DNA from: Rodentibacter genomosp. 2
Lineage (GTDB): Bacteria > Pseudomonadota > Gammaproteobacteria > Enterobacterales > Pasteurellaceae
Direction of reading: 5' to 3'
Assembly (NCBI GenBank): GCA_001999425.1
Contig: MLHP01000007.1
Location: 1 to 64,000 of the forward strand
Length of the DNA stretch: 64,000 nucleotides
Part shown: positions 31,756 to 41,590 of the stretch, one piece after another
How the letters are laid out: each line of letters opens with the position of its first letter
Numbering within the stretch: position 1 is the stretch's first letter
Notes under the pieces: generated by a model
The model's database searches: none
The model's input: the letters and a program-made list of their open reading frames with translations, nothing else
What the model was told of the DNA's origin: nothing
Made by a program: the position numbers and the translations under genes

Positions 31756-32559
31756 ATGCGTCTTATCCCTTTACAAACAAATGATCAGGTGAGCCGTTGG
31801 GCTGCTCGTCATATTGCGGATCGAATTAACCATTTCAAACCGACGGCAGAACGCCCATTTATACTTGGTTTACCTACCGGTAGTACACCGCTTAAAACCT
31901 ATCAGGAATTGATTAAACTTTATCAATCCGGTGAAGTGAGTTTCAAGCATGTTGTTACCTTTAATATGGATGAATACGTGGATTTACCGCAAGATCATCC
32001 TGAAAGTTATCATAGCTTTATGTATAAAAACTTCTTTAATCATATAGATATTCAACCGCAAAATATTAATATTTTGAATGGTAATACGGAAGATCATGAT
32101 GAAGAATGTCGCCGTTATGAAGAGAAAATTAAATCTTACGGAAAAATTAATTTATTTATGGGTGGAGTAGGAAATGACGGGCATATTGCCTTTAATGAAC
32201 CGGCATCATCCTTAAGTTCCCGTACCCGTATAAAGACATTGACACAAGATACCTTAATTGCTAATTCCCGTTTCTTTGATCATGATGTGAATAAAGTGCC
32301 GAAATATGCCCTAACTATTGGGGTTGCCACTTTATTAGACGCGGAAGAAGTGATGATTCTTGCTACCGGACATCAAAAAGCCCTTGCCGTACAAGCCGCA
32401 GTGGAGGGGGGCGTTAACCATCTATGGACAGTGACAGCATTGCAGTTGCATCGCCATTTTATTTTGGTGTGTGATGAGCCGGCACAGCAAGAATTAAAAG
32501 TAAAAACGGTAAAATATTTCAATGAGTTAGAAAAACGTGCTATCCATAGCGTGTTATAA
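31756..32559 (+). CDS. nagB: Glucosamine-6-phosphate deaminase
   Basis: NagB turns glucosamine-6-P into fructose-6-P and ammonia, the last step before glycolysis. It has 267 residues. The family motifs are [17 protein letters not shown], the base region [19 protein letters not shown] and the active-site loop [27 protein letters not shown] lies before the ATG. nagA follows 56 bases later. It serves both the sialate path and the GlcNAc PTS at 22293, and opposes GlmS. Confidence 0.96.
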   Translation: MRLIPLQTNDQVSRWAARHIADRINHFKPTAERPFILGLPTGSTPLKTYQELIKLYQSGEVSFKHVVTFNMDEYVDLPQDHPESYHSFMYKNFFNHIDIQPQNINILNGNTEDHDEECRRYEEKIKSYGKINLFMGGVGNDGHIAFNEPASSLSSRTRIKTLTQDTLIANSRFFDHDVNKVPKYALTIGVATLLDAEEVMILATGHQKALAVQAAVEGGVNHLWTVTALQLHRHFILVCDEPAQQELKVKTVKYFNELEKRAIHSVL

Positions 32560-32615
32560 CTTTATAATACCGTATAAAAGTGCGGTCATTTTTTATTATT
32601 TTTTAGGAAGATAAA

Positions 32616-33770
32616 ATGAGATATGCATTAATTAATGCTGTAATTTATACAAAATACAATGTGCTACGCGATTTTGTGGTGGTGATTAACGGGGACATTA
32701 TTGAAGCCGTTATTCCACAAAATGAACTTGAGGCAGGCATTAAAACTATTGATTTACAAGGTAATAATTTAACTGCCGGTTTTATTGATCTCCAACTCAA
32801 TGGCTGTGGCGGAGTAATGTTTAACGATCAAACCACGGTGGAAACCTTGGAAATTATGCAAGCCACCAATTTAAAATCAGGCTGTACCAGTTTCTTACCA
32901 ACCTTTATTACCGCACCGGACGAAGGCATTAGAAGTGCGGTTAAAATTATGCGGGAATATTTAACTAAGCATAAAAACCAAGCACTCGGTTTACACATTG
33001 AAGGACCTTACATTAGTGTGGAGAAAAAAGGCGTACACCGTCCTGAATATATCCGTGAAATCTCGCCTGAAATGAAAGATTTTCTGTGTGAGAACGGCGA
33101 TGTGATTACTAAGATCACGATTGCCGCAGAAAATCCAACCTCACAATATATTCCCGATTTCGTAAAAAGCGGTATTGTTGTTTCCATTGGGCATTCTAAT
33201 GCGACTTATGAAACCGCTAAAGCGGCATTCCGTAAAGGCGCAACCTTTGCAACACATCTACATAATGCCATGTCGCCAATCAGCTCCGGTCGGGCTATGG
33301 GGGTTGTCGGTGCGGTGTTGGATTCCGATATTTACACCGCTATTATTATAGATGGCGTGCATGTTGACTATGGTAACGTCAGAATCGACAAGAAGATTAA
33401 AGGTGATAAATTGTGCATTGTGACCGATTCTATTGCGGCAGCGGGTGCAGGACCTGAATTAGAAAGTTTCACCTTTGAAGGCAAAACCATTTATGTAAAA
33501 GAAGGCCGTTGTTATGATGCTAACGGTACTATTGCGGGAGCTTCGATCACGATGATGGAATCCATCAGAAATGCGGTGGAATATGTAGAAATTCCTCTTG
33601 CAGAAGCGATTCGTATGAGTAACCTCTATCCGGCACGAGCTATTGGCGTGGATGATCGTTTAGGTTCGGTAGAAAAAGGTAAAGTGGCAAATCTTGCCGT
33701 GTTTACATCAAATTATGAGGTGATTGGCACGGTGGTGAATGGGGAATGGAAACCTAATTTGTCATCATAA
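32616..33770 (+). CDS. nagA: N-acetylglucosamine-6-phosphate deacetylase
   Basis: NagA removes acetate from GlcNAc-6-P. The 384-residue amidohydrolase has FIDLQLNGCGGVMFND, the metal ligands in LGLHIEGPYISVEKKGVHRP, SIGHSNATYETA and FATHLHNAMSPISSGR, and the catalytic Asp in CIVTDSIAAAGAG. It follows nagB after a short gap that holds one uptake core. It is the last gene of the sialate/GlcNAc run and has a terminator 27 bases after the stop. No nagC regulator is present in the window. Confidence 0.96.
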   Translation: MRYALINAVIYTKYNVLRDFVVVINGDIIEAVIPQNELEAGIKTIDLQGNNLTAGFIDLQLNGCGGVMFNDQTTVETLEIMQATNLKSGCTSFLPTFITAPDEGIRSAVKIMREYLTKHKNQALGLHIEGPYISVEKKGVHRPEYIREISPEMKDFLCENGDVITKITIAAENPTSQYIPDFVKSGIVVSIGHSNATYETAKAAFRKGATFATHLHNAMSPISSGRAMGVVGAVLDSDIYTAIIIDGVHVDYGNVRIDKKIKGDKLCIVTDSIAAAGAGPELESFTFEGKTIYVKEGRCYDANGTIAGASITMMESIRNAVEYVEIPLAEAIRMSNLYPARAIGVDDRLGSVEKGKVANLAVFTSNYEVIGTVVNGEWKPNLSS

Positions 33771-33796
33771 AAAATAGATTGAATAAAAAATAAGAA

Positions 33797-33830
33797 AAAT
33801 CCATATTGTAGCCACGGTATGGATTTTTTT
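33797..33830 (+). terminator. Terminator of nagA
   Basis: AAATCCATA and TATGGATTT pair around a twelve-base loop, followed by a run of T. Confidence 0.85.
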
Positions 33831-33899
33831 CTTTATTGCTTTAATAAGAATAATTTTTATCTATAATGTAAAAACTTAGTTTAACAGTAGGAGATTAAA

Positions 33900-34655
33900 A
33901 TGGCGAAAGAAGAAGTCGGACATAATTTTTTGGCCCGTTTAGGAAAAACACGTTTACGTCCTGGCGGTAAAAAAGCAACGGATTGGTTGATTGGTAACGG
34001 TGATTTTACTCAGAATAAAAAAGTATTGGAAGTGGCGTGCAATATGGGGACAACAGCGATTGATTTGGCGAAACAATTCGGTTGTCAGATTGAGGGCGTT
34101 GATTTAGATGAGGAGGCGTTAGAAAAGGCGAAAGCCAATATCGCCGCTAATAACTTACAAGATAAAATTCATGTTCAACGTGCCAATGCAATGAAATTAC
34201 CTTTTGAAGATGAGACTTTTGACATTGTGATCAATGAGGCGATGTTGACGATGTTGCCGGTAGATGCGAAGAAAAAAGCCATTGCGGAATATTTTCGGGT
34301 GTTAAAACCGAGTGGTTTTTTGCTCACTCATGATGTGATGTTGGTGGGCGAAGATCATCAAATTATTCTTGATAATATGCGTAAGGCGATTAATGTAACG
34401 GTAACCCCTTTAACTAAAGAAGGTTGGAAAGGGCTTTTCCAAGAAAGCGGATTCCGTAATGTGGATACATTTTCAGGCGAAATGACATTACTTTCACCAA
34501 AAGGAATGATTTATGACGAGGGCGTTTTAGGCACGCTAAAGATCGTTAAAAATGCGATGAAAACAGAAAACCGTGAGCAATTTAAACGTATGTTTAAAAC
34601 CTTTAACGATCCTAAACATAAATTGCATTTTATTGCGGTATGTAGTCAAAAATAA
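33900..34655 (+). CDS. Class I SAM-dependent methyltransferase
   Basis: This 251-residue cytosolic protein has a Rossmann methyltransferase core at about residues 40-145. Motif I reads VLEVACNMGTTAIDLA, the acidic residue after strand 2 lies in IEGVDLDEEAL, and motif IV is DIVINEAMLTMLPVD. The fold is of the Methyltransf_11/25 type with an extra C-terminal helical part. The substrate is unknown. H. influenzae HI_0095 is, from memory, similar. It stands alone between nagA and the porin, with GTAGGAG before the ATG. Confidence 0.8.
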   Translation: MAKEEVGHNFLARLGKTRLRPGGKKATDWLIGNGDFTQNKKVLEVACNMGTTAIDLAKQFGCQIEGVDLDEEALEKAKANIAANNLQDKIHVQRANAMKLPFEDETFDIVINEAMLTMLPVDAKKKAIAEYFRVLKPSGFLLTHDVMLVGEDHQIILDNMRKAINVTVTPLTKEGWKGLFQESGFRNVDTFSGEMTLLSPKGMIYDEGVLGTLKIVKNAMKTENREQFKRMFKTFNDPKHKLHFIAVCSQK

Positions 34656-34725
34656 TCAGGAAGTTGAAAAAACAATGTTCAAAAAACATTGGTTTTTATG
34701 ACAGCACTTTGGTGGTTAAAAGTAA

Positions 34726-34751
34726 AAAGGCGAATCTTAAGATTCGCCTTT
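34726..34751. terminator. Bidirectional terminator between methyltransferase and porin genes
   Basis: AAAGGCGAATCTT and AAGATTCGCCTTT form a perfect 26-base palindrome between two convergent genes, with A and T runs outside. Confidence 0.9.
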
Positions 34752-34775
34752 CTTGTGAGTTTTCTAGTTTAATAA

Positions 34776-35843
34776 TTAGAAGAATACACGCAGACCTACA
34801 CCAATAGCTTTGTCTTTGACTTTTGAATTTTCGTCATAATTGCCGTTAGTATAGTCTTTAGACTGAACATACTTACCTTCTAGATAAGTGATAACTTGTT
34901 TATGAAGTTTATAATCAACACCTAACAAGAAACCATGAGTTTTGGTCTTATCATCACCAGATTTAGATTGCTCATATAAGTAGTTACCATATACCTTACT
35001 GACATCAGCAATTACAGGAACTTGGAAACCTGGAGAAACGAAGAAAGATTTAGTAGATTCATTACTATCAGTTTTATCTTTTTGGTAACCTGCATCAACT
35101 GATACTAAGAAACTTTTGAAATCGTAGCCTGCACTCAACATCAAACCATCGACATTGCGTTTAGCATTTGAATTAAGTTCTGATTTATAGTTAGTGCGGC
35201 CGTAAACCCCTTCAAGGATTAACCCATTGTTTTCATATAAGAAACCTGCTTGAACACCATTTGATAATGAGCCGTGGTTAACTTCATTGTTAGTACGGTC
35301 TTCAGCAAATTGATAGCTTGCACCTAATTGTAAACCTTCAACACCATAGTAGTCATAACGGATTACAGAGCGACCAGATGTTGGTACATAATCCGGTAAA
35401 ATACCATAGTCGTAGTCTTCTGCAATACCGACATCATCGCCGATAGTTACTTGGCGACCAAAGGTTACTTGACCTAATTCTTTTTTACCAAGACCAACAT
35501 AGGCACGGTGAGCTCTAACTGAACCAAATCCATCCTCTTTAGCTGATTTTCCGCCTTGCTCATCTTTTCCATCAAAACGGAACTCTGTGCGACCTAAAGC
35601 GTAGAAACCGTCACTTAAATCGTGTTTTACTTTAAATTCAACACGAGAACCTGCATTTCTTAAACCAGTGTGAGAATGTTTTTTGTTGGCTACTTTACCA
35701 CCACCTTGGTTAGATTTTTCCAACATAAGACGAAGTGAACCGTTTACTTCAAATTTAGTTCCTTCGTTGTCATAAATCACTGTGGCATTCGCTGCTGAAG
35801 CTGCAAATGCACCGACGATTAATGCTGCTAGTGTTTTTTTCAT
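34776..35843 (-). CDS. ompP2: OmpP2-type general porin
   Basis: This 355-residue outer-membrane porin forms trimers and lets small solutes through. It has a signal peptide (MKKTLAALIVGAFAASAANA) and then a beta barrel starting TVIYDNEGTKFEVNGSLRLM, with many alternating strands and a C-terminal aromatic residue (VGLRVFF) for BAM recognition. Charged, repeat-poor loops such as the Lys/Asp/Ser-rich stretch around residues 225-250 are probably surface-exposed and variable. The neighbour rnhA and the sialate genes match the ompP2 locus of H. influenzae, where the porin lets sialic acid and nucleotides into the periplasm. Confidence 0.92.
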   Translation of the reverse strand: MKKTLAALIVGAFAASAANATVIYDNEGTKFEVNGSLRLMLEKSNQGGGKVANKKHSHTGLRNAGSRVEFKVKHDLSDGFYALGRTEFRFDGKDEQGGKSAKEDGFGSVRAHRAYVGLGKKELGQVTFGRQVTIGDDVGIAEDYDYGILPDYVPTSGRSVIRYDYYGVEGLQLGASYQFAEDRTNNEVNHGSLSNGVQAGFLYENNGLILEGVYGRTNYKSELNSNAKRNVDGLMLSAGYDFKSFLVSVDAGYQKDKTDSNESTKSFFVSPGFQVPVIADVSKVYGNYLYEQSKSGDDKTKTHGFLLGVDYKLHKQVITYLEGKYVQSKDYTNGNYDENSKVKDKAIGVGLRVFF

Positions 35844-36057
35844 AATTGTTATTCCTTATTGGTATGTTAATGACCAAGACTGAACTTTTCATTATTTAAA
35901 ATGTCAATCGCCTAAATAGGCGGTTCGGATCTTTACAAAAAGCAATTTTTCTGTCAATGGAAAATGGCTGTAAAATTTTAAATATCAGATCAAGATCACA
36001 TTTTTAAATGTGATAAGTTCAAAATTTAAACAATTTTTGCTTATAAAACAGAAAAAT

Positions 36058-36534
36058 TTAATCATCATTTTGTTCTAGAGAGTAGCCCTTATCCTCAAAA
36101 GTAGGATTTTCTGCCCCTTTTTTTGCCAAAACATCACAAATTTCATTTTCACGGTGTCCTACATGGCCTTTTACCCATTGCCATTCAATTTTGTGAGGTT
36201 GAATAGCATCATCAAGCGCCAACCATAAATCTTGGTTTTTTACCGGCTTGCCGTTGCTGGTTTTCCAATTATTTTTCTTCCAATTTGTTATCCACTTAGT
36301 GATACCGTTTTTCATATATTGGCTATCACTGTAAAGAGTCACTTGGCAAGGTTCTTTTAATGTATTGAGCGCTTCAATTACCGCACGTAATTCCATGCGA
36401 TTATTTGTGGTGTTGAAATAACCTCTGGAAAGTTGTTTTTCATGCTCTTTATAGCGTAATAGAATACCAATTCCCCCCGTACCGGGATTGCCGAGGCACG
36501 AACCATCAGTAAAAATTTCAATCTGTTTTTGCAT
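36058..36534 (-). CDS. rnhA: Ribonuclease HI
   Basis: RNase HI cuts the RNA strand of RNA-DNA hybrids. It has 158 residues. Catalytic acidic residues are in [40 protein letters not shown] and the C-terminal [13 protein letters not shown], with the His-containing loop [14 protein letters not shown] 36534 gives the known start [12 protein letters not shown]. The longer upstream frame would run into dnaQ and is rejected. It is divergent from dnaQ with 60 bases between starts, a conserved arrangement in gamma-proteobacteria. Confidence 0.95.
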   Translation of the reverse strand: MQKQIEIFTDGSCLGNPGTGGIGILLRYKEHEKQLSRGYFNTTNNRMELRAVIEALNTLKEPCQVTLYSDSQYMKNGITKWITNWKKNNWKTSNGKPVKNQDLWLALDDAIQPHKIEWQWVKGHVGHRENEICDVLAKKGAENPTFEDKGYSLEQNDD

Positions 36535-36594
36535 AACAAAATCGTTGTTGTGTAAAATACCGGTCATTCTAAAGGAAAGAAATAGGTTGAACAA

Positions 36595-37362
36595 ATGATT
36601 AATCCAAATCGCCAAATTGTACTGGATACGGAAACAACGGGGATGAACCAACTAGGTGCGCATTATGAAGGACATGGTATTATTGAAATTGGTGCGGTTG
36701 AATTGGTGAATCGCCGTTATACGGGAAATAATTTCCATATTTATATTAATCCTAACCGACCGGTCGATCCGGAGGCAATTAAAGTTCATGGTATCACCGA
36801 TGAGATGCTTGCCGATAAACCGGAATTTAAGACAGTAGCCCAAGAATTTTTAGATTATATTAAGGGCGCGGAGCTTTTAATTCACAATGCGCCCTTTGAT
36901 GTGGGATTCATGGATTATGAATTTCGTAAATTAGGATTGGATGTAAAAACAACGGATATTTGCGTGGTAACGGATACCCTGCAAATGGCACGTCAAATGT
37001 ATCCGGGCAAACGTAATAGTTTGGATGCATTGTGTGATCGATTAGGCATTGATAATAGTAAGAGAACGTTGCACGGAGCATTACTGGATGCGGAAATTTT
37101 AGCTGACGTTTATCTTTCCATGACTGGCGGGCAAACCAGCTTGTTTGAGGAGGGGGAAGAGGAAATCCCTATGGTGGCTACAATAGAAAGGAGTACTGCC
37201 GAATCAATAGAAAGTGCGGTTACTTTTTCTAATAATTTAAAACGTTTACAGCCGAACGAAGAAGAATTACAAGCCCATTTGGACTTATTGAAAATGATCA
37301 ATAAAAAGAGTAATGGAAAATGCCTGTGGGATTTACGTGCAAATAATAAATCCGTGCATTAA
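36595..37362 (+). CDS. dnaQ: DNA polymerase III epsilon subunit (proofreading exonuclease)
   Basis: DnaQ is the 3'-5' proofreading subunit of the replicative polymerase. The 255-residue protein has exonuclease motif [16 protein letters not shown] (Asp, Glu), motif [19 protein letters not shown] and motif [21 protein letters not shown]. The C-terminal tail (from about residue 185) binds the alpha subunit and ends [13 protein letters not shown]. It is divergent from rnhA. Two tRNA-Asp genes follow 78 bases later from their own promoter. Confidence 0.96.
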   Translation: MINPNRQIVLDTETTGMNQLGAHYEGHGIIEIGAVELVNRRYTGNNFHIYINPNRPVDPEAIKVHGITDEMLADKPEFKTVAQEFLDYIKGAELLIHNAPFDVGFMDYEFRKLGLDVKTTDICVVTDTLQMARQMYPGKRNSLDALCDRLGIDNSKRTLHGALLDAEILADVYLSMTGGQTSLFEEGEEEIPMVATIERSTAESIESAVTFSNNLKRLQPNEEELQAHLDLLKMINKKSNGKCLWDLRANNKSVH

Positions 37363-37396
37363 ATGAACGAATAGGAGTGAAATTATAAAAAAAAGA

Positions 37397-37425
37397 TTGA
37401 CGAGATAAGAGCGGATCATTATTAT
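37397..37425 (+). promoter_or_regulatory. Promoter of the tRNA-Asp genes
   Basis: TTGACG (37397-37402) and TATTAT (37420-37425) lie 17 bases apart. Transcription would start a few bases before the first tRNA. Confidence 0.75.
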
Positions 37426-37439
37426 ACGCTCCACTTAGC

Positions 37440-37516
37440 GGAGTGGTAGTTCAGCTGGTTAGAATACCTGCCTGTCACGCAGGGGGTCGCGGGTTCGAGT
37501 CCCGTCCATTCCGCCA
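37440..37516 (+). tRNA. tRNA-Asp (GTC), copy 1
   Basis: This 77-base tRNA has the anticodon GTC at 37474-37476 inside CCTGTCACG. The acceptor stem is GGAGTGG with CCATTCC, the discriminator is G, and CCA is encoded. The T arm contains GGGTTCGAGTCCC. It is identical to the second copy 63 bases further on, and both are read from the promoter at 37397. Confidence 0.97.
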
Positions 37517-37579
37517 ATTTTCATTTACTCCTTATTGATGTGTTTACGAAAGTGAACAATAACGATGATGTTAAGTTGC

Positions 37580-37656
37580 GGAGTGGTAGTTCAGCTGGTT
37601 AGAATACCTGCCTGTCACGCAGGGGGTCGCGGGTTCGAGTCCCGTCCATTCCGCCA
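37580..37656 (+). tRNA. tRNA-Asp (GTC), copy 2
   Basis: This 77-base tRNA is identical in sequence to the first copy, with anticodon GTC at 37614-37616 and encoded CCA. It shares the transcript of copy 1 and ends at the terminator at 37674. Confidence 0.97.
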
Positions 37657-37673
37657 ATTTTTTAACAAAAAAT

Positions 37674-37696
37674 AGCACCTATGGGTGCTTTTTTTA
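37674..37696 (+). terminator. Terminator of the tRNA-Asp unit
   Basis: AGCACC and GGTGCT pair around a four-base loop, followed by seven T. Confidence 0.9.
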
Positions 37697-37775
37697 TTTG
37701 TTTTCAAATGATTTTTTACCAACACCCTAACTTCCGCTATAATGCCCCCATTTTTGACAAGATAAGAGATTTTTT

Positions 37776-39290
37776 ATGGCAACTCCTGTTGTAGCCCTTG
37801 TTGGGCGTCCAAATGTAGGAAAATCAACGCTGTTTAACCGCCTAACACGCACCCGTGATGCCTTGGTAGCAGATTTTCCCGGTTTAACCCGTGATCGTAA
37901 ATACGGTCATGCACATATTGCTGGACATGAATTTATTGTGATTGATACCGGTGGTATTGATGGTACGGAAGAAGGCGTAGAAGAAAAAATGGCAGAGCAA
38001 TCATTGCTTGCTATTGAAGAAGCGGATATTGTGCTTTTTCTCGTCGATGCCCGTGCGGGGCTGACAGCCGCAGATATCGGCATTGCAAATTATTTGCGCC
38101 AACGGGAGAATAAAATCACGGTTGTGGTTGCAAATAAAACCGATGGCATTGATGCTGATTCTCACTGTGCGGAATTTTATCAATTAGGCTTGGGCAATAT
38201 CGAACAAATTGCCGCGTCGCAAGGGCGTGGCGTTACCCAGTTAATGGAACAAGTGCTTGCGCCTTTTGCCGAACAAATAGAAAACGTAGAAGAAACCGAT
38301 CGCACTTCTGATGAAGAGCAGGATGAATGGGCGCAAGGGTTTGATTTTGATTCGGAAGAAGATACCGCATTACTTGATGAAAGTCTGGAAGAGGAAATTG
38401 ATAGCGAACAAGATAAACATATCAAAATTGCGATAGTCGGTCGTCCTAATGTCGGTAAATCTACGTTAACCAACCGTATTTTAGGTGAAGACCGGGTGGT
38501 GGTTTACGATATGCCGGGAACCACACGGGATAGCGTTTATATTCCAATGGAACGTGACGGACAGCATTATACGTTGATTGATACAGCAGGGGTGCGTAAG
38601 CGGGGGAAAGTACATCTTGCAGTCGAGAAGTTCTCCGTGATAAAAACCCTGCAAGCTATTCAAGATGCGAATGTGGTGTTGCTTACCATTGATGCACGTG
38701 AAAATATTTCAGACCAAGATTTGTCTTTGCTTGGTTTCATTTTGAATGCAGGCCGTTCTCTTGTCATTGTGGTGAATAAATGGGACGGTTTGGATCAAGA
38801 AATCAAAGATCGTGTGAAATCGGAACTTGACCGCCGTTTAGATTTTATTGATTTTGCCCGTGTGCATTTTATTTCTGCGTTACACGGCAGTGGTGTTGGT
38901 AATTTGTTTGATTCCATTAAAGAAGCCTACGCTTGTGCCACACAAAAAATGACGACCTCAATGCTTACCCGCATTTTGCAAATGGCGACAGATGAACATC
39001 AACCGCCAATGATCGGGGGGCGTCGTATTAAATTAAAATATGCCCATCCGGGCGGTTATAACCCGCCGATTATCGTAGTACATGGTAATCAAATGGAAAA
39101 ATTACCGGATTCCTATAAGCGTTATTTATCAAATTATTATCGTAAAAGTTTGAAAATTATCGGCTCGCCGATTCGTCTGATTTTCCAAGAGGGCGACAAC
39201 CCGTTTGTCGGACGTAAAAATAAACTAACGCCGAATCAGTTGCGCAAACGCAAACGCTTGATGAAATTTATTAAGAAATCGAAAAAGTAA
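37776..39290 (+). CDS. der: Der (EngA), two-domain ribosome assembly GTPase
   Basis: Der helps assemble the 50S ribosomal subunit. The 504-residue protein has two G domains in tandem. The first has P-loop [18 protein letters not shown] and NKTD; the second has [24 protein letters not shown] and NKWDGLD. An acidic linker ([20 protein letters not shown], about residues 195-214) joins them. A KH-like C-terminal domain ends in a Lys-rich tail. It stands alone between the tRNA genes and an uptake-sequence terminator. Confidence 0.97.
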   Translation: MATPVVALVGRPNVGKSTLFNRLTRTRDALVADFPGLTRDRKYGHAHIAGHEFIVIDTGGIDGTEEGVEEKMAEQSLLAIEEADIVLFLVDARAGLTAADIGIANYLRQRENKITVVVANKTDGIDADSHCAEFYQLGLGNIEQIAASQGRGVTQLMEQVLAPFAEQIENVEETDRTSDEEQDEWAQGFDFDSEEDTALLDESLEEEIDSEQDKHIKIAIVGRPNVGKSTLTNRILGEDRVVVYDMPGTTRDSVYIPMERDGQHYTLIDTAGVRKRGKVHLAVEKFSVIKTLQAIQDANVVLLTIDARENISDQDLSLLGFILNAGRSLVIVVNKWDGLDQEIKDRVKSELDRRLDFIDFARVHFISALHGSGVGNLFDSIKEAYACATQKMTTSMLTRILQMATDEHQPPMIGGRRIKLKYAHPGGYNPPIIVVHGNQMEKLPDSYKRYLSNYYRKSLKIIGSPIRLIFQEGDNPFVGRKNKLTPNQLRKRKRLMKFIKKSKK

Positions 39291-39295
39291 TATAG

Positions 39296-39326
39296 AAAAG
39301 TGCGGTTAAATTAACCGCACTTTTTT
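39296..39326. terminator. Uptake-sequence terminator after der
   Basis: AAAAGTGCGGTTAA and TTAACCGCACTTTT form a near-continuous 29-base palindrome with extra T. The MITE-like copy 2 is inserted immediately downstream. Confidence 0.87.
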
Positions 39327-39334
39327 AGTTTTTT

Positions 39335-39500
39335 GATATTATGTAACAGTTTTACAAAACTGACATTTCAATGTGAGTGATAGAGACATGCTACGTGTGT
39401 CCAATGTCAATAATTTCAATTGCTTATCAACTAGAACACACGCAGTACTCCCCTATATTTTGTATCAATTTTTTCTTTGTGTATTTGCTACATAATACCG
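39335..39500. mobile_element. MITE-like palindromic element, copy 2
   Basis: This 166-base element starts GATATTATGTAAC and ends GCTACATAATACCG, the same inverted ends as the copy at 11491. The inner repeat is more decayed (ACATGCTACGTGTGTCC facing ACACACGCAGTACTCC). The direct repeats TAGTTTTTT (39326-39334) and TAGTTTTTA (39501-39509) flank it and match in eight of nine positions. The size, ends and 9-bp duplication agree with copy 1. It lies between der and cysS and does not break either gene. Confidence 0.75.
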
Positions 39501-39513
39501 TAGTTTTTAGCAA

Positions 39514-40893
39514 TTATTGTTTACGCCAAATTGTACCGCTTGGTCCGTCTTCCAAAATAATGCCTATTGCATTGAGTTCGTTGCGGGCAGCGTCAGCGGC
39601 AGACCAATCCTTGGCTACTCTGGCATCATTACGTTGCTTAATCAAATTTTCTATCTTAGCGATTTCTTCATTATTGGAACCCGACTGTAAGAATTGTTCG
39701 GGATCTTGTTCAAGTAATCCGAGAATATTTGCCAATTCACGTAAGCGGGCTGCCAAACCGTCCGCCAAAGCTTGATTTTCTGATTTTAATTTATTGATTT
39801 CTCTTGCCATTTCAAATAAAACGGAAATCGCATTAGGCGTGTTGAAATCATCATTCATCGCATCACGGAACGCCGCCACAAAATTTTCTCCGCCAAAAGC
39901 GACCGCACTTTGATCCGTTCCCCGCAATGCAGTATATAATCGCTCTAACGCACTGTGGGCGAGATTTAAGTTTTCCTCACTATAATTTAACTGGCTACGA
40001 TAATGGGCGGATAACAGAAAATAACGTACACTTTCGGCATCGTAATGACTTAGTACATCACGAATGGTGAAGAAATTGCCGAGAGATTTCGACATTTTTT
40101 CTTTATCTACCATAATCATGCCGGAATGAATCCAATAATTGACATATTTTCCGTCGTGAGCACAGTATGATTGGGCAATTTCGTTTTCATGGTGTGGAAA
40201 CATTAAATCTGAACCGCCGCCGTGAATATCAAAATGATTACCAAGTTGTTTACTGTTCATCGCTGAGCATTCAATATGCCAGCCCGGGCGACCGGCTCCC
40301 CAAGGTGAAGCCCAACTCGGTTCGTTCTCTTTTGACATTTTCCATAGCACGAAATCCATCGGATTCTTCTTCACATCGGATACATCAACCCGTGCGCCGG
40401 CTTGTAATTGGTCTAAATCTTGACGGGATAATTGACCGTATTCTTTGAAGCTTTCCACATCAAACATCACATCTCCGTTTTGTGCGACATAAGCGTGTCC
40501 CCGCTGAATCAATGTCTCAACGATTGCAATAATTTCAGGAATATGATGGGTGGCACGCGGTTCAAAATCAGGGCGTAAAATATTCAAGGCATCAAAATCT
40601 TTGTACATTTCAGTTACCATACGATCAACTAATTGTTCGCAGGTTTCTTTATTTTCTAATGCTCGCTTGATGATTTTGTCATCCACATCGGTAATATTGC
40701 GTACATAGGTTAAATTGTAGCCTAAATAACGTAAATAACGGGCAATCACATCAAAGGAAACAAAAGTTCGTCCATGACCGATATGGCATAGGTCATAGAC
40801 GGTGACACCACACACATACATTCCTACGTTATTTTCGTGAATAGGTTTAAAAATTTCTTTTTCTCGGGTTAGGGTATTGAAGATTTTTAGCAT
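39514..40893 (-). CDS. cysS: Cysteinyl-tRNA synthetase
   Basis: CysS charges tRNA-Cys. The 459-residue class I synthetase has a zinc-site Cys in [11 protein letters not shown], the HIGH motif in [15 protein letters not shown], zinc ligands in [12 protein letters not shown] and [15 protein letters not shown], and KMSKS in [17 protein letters not shown]. The start ATG at 40893 matches the normal N-terminus [13 protein letters not shown]. It is divergent from ppiB, with an uptake core between them. The MITE-like copy 2 lies 13 bases beyond its stop. Confidence 0.97.
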   Translation of the reverse strand: MLKIFNTLTREKEIFKPIHENNVGMYVCGVTVYDLCHIGHGRTFVSFDVIARYLRYLGYNLTYVRNITDVDDKIIKRALENKETCEQLVDRMVTEMYKDFDALNILRPDFEPRATHHIPEIIAIVETLIQRGHAYVAQNGDVMFDVESFKEYGQLSRQDLDQLQAGARVDVSDVKKNPMDFVLWKMSKENEPSWASPWGAGRPGWHIECSAMNSKQLGNHFDIHGGGSDLMFPHHENEIAQSYCAHDGKYVNYWIHSGMIMVDKEKMSKSLGNFFTIRDVLSHYDAESVRYFLLSAHYRSQLNYSEENLNLAHSALERLYTALRGTDQSAVAFGGENFVAAFRDAMNDDFNTPNAISVLFEMAREINKLKSENQALADGLAARLRELANILGLLEQDPEQFLQSGSNNEEIAKIENLIKQRNDARVAKDWSAADAARNELNAIGIILEDGPSGTIWRKQ

Positions 40894-40994
40894 GGTTAAG
40901 CTCGTAGAATATGGTAAAAACTGACCGCACTTTATAGCACTTTTAGCTTGATTGTGGAATAATGTAGCCCTTAATTTTTCACAAGGAAAACAAA

Positions 40995-41504
40995 ATGGTT
41001 ACGTTACACACAAACTTTGGCGATATTAAAATTAAATTAGATTTTGATAAAGCCCCGGTTACGGCAGAAAATTTCTTAAATTACTGTAAAGAGGGCTTTT
41101 ATGATAACACAATTTTTCACCGTGTAATTGATGGCTTTATGATTCAAGGCGGTGGTATGGAAAGCGGTATGCGTGAAAAAGCGACCAAAGCACCGATCAA
41201 AAACGAAGCCAACAATCGTTTAAGCAATAAACGTGGCACAATCGCCATGGCGCGTACATCCGATCCCCATTCTGCAAGCTCACAATTCTTTATCAATGTA
41301 GCGGATAACAATTTCTTAGATTACCGTTCAAAAGAAATGTTTGGCAAAGAAGTGGTACAAGAATGGGGTTATGCCGTGTTCGGTGAAGTGGTTGAAGGCA
41401 TGGATGTTGTGGATAAAATCAAGGGTGTGAAAACCGGTAATAAAGGGTTTCACCAAGATGTACCGAAAGAAGATGTGGTGATTAATTCTGTTAGCGTAGA
41501 ATAA
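40995..41504 (+). CDS. ppiB: Cytoplasmic peptidyl-prolyl isomerase B (cyclophilin)
   Basis: This 169-residue cyclophilin has no signal peptide, so it is the cytoplasmic type. It starts [20 protein letters not shown] and holds the signature [19 protein letters not shown] with the catalytic Arg, then [20 protein letters not shown]. It assists folding by turning Xaa-Pro bonds. ACAAGGAAAAC precedes the ATG. It is divergent from cysS, as in E. coli. Confidence 0.95.
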   Translation: MVTLHTNFGDIKIKLDFDKAPVTAENFLNYCKEGFYDNTIFHRVIDGFMIQGGGMESGMREKATKAPIKNEANNRLSNKRGTIAMARTSDPHSASSQFFINVADNNFLDYRSKEMFGKEVVQEWGYAVFGEVVEGMDVVDKIKGVKTGNKGFHQDVPKEDVVINSVSVE

Positions 41505-41510
41505 TGAAAT

Positions 41511-41536
41511 AAACCTGAGCATCGCCTCAGGTTTTT
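41511..41536 (+). terminator. Terminator of ppiB
   Basis: AAACCTGAG and CTCAGGTTT pair around a short loop and end in TTTTT. Confidence 0.9.
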
Positions 41537-41547
41537 GCTGGATAGAC

Positions 41548-41590
41548 TAGGCTCACTTTGTTTTATTAAGCTCAGTGAGCCTAAATTTTT
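41548..41590. terminator. Second hairpin between convergent ppiB and the transporter gene
   Basis: TAGGCTCACT and AGTGAGCCTA form a perfect ten-base stem. On the plus strand it is followed by AATTTTTT, and on the minus strand it comes right after the transporter stop. Confidence 0.7.

Noticed and set aside
35995-36014. ATCACATTTTTAAATGTGAT palindrome upstream of the porin gene as a CRP site
   Set aside because: The half-sites are in the opposite order (TCACA...TGTGA) to a CRP site and there is one mismatch. It is more likely a weak hairpin behind rnhA.
36535-36651. Longer N-terminus for RNase HI
   Set aside because: It would overlap the dnaQ start and has no ribosome site; the shorter start matches the family length.
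40951-40980. AATAATGTAGCCC before ppiB as a further MITE end
   Set aside because: Only about ten bases match, no opposite end lies within 200 bases, and the position fits the ppiB promoter.
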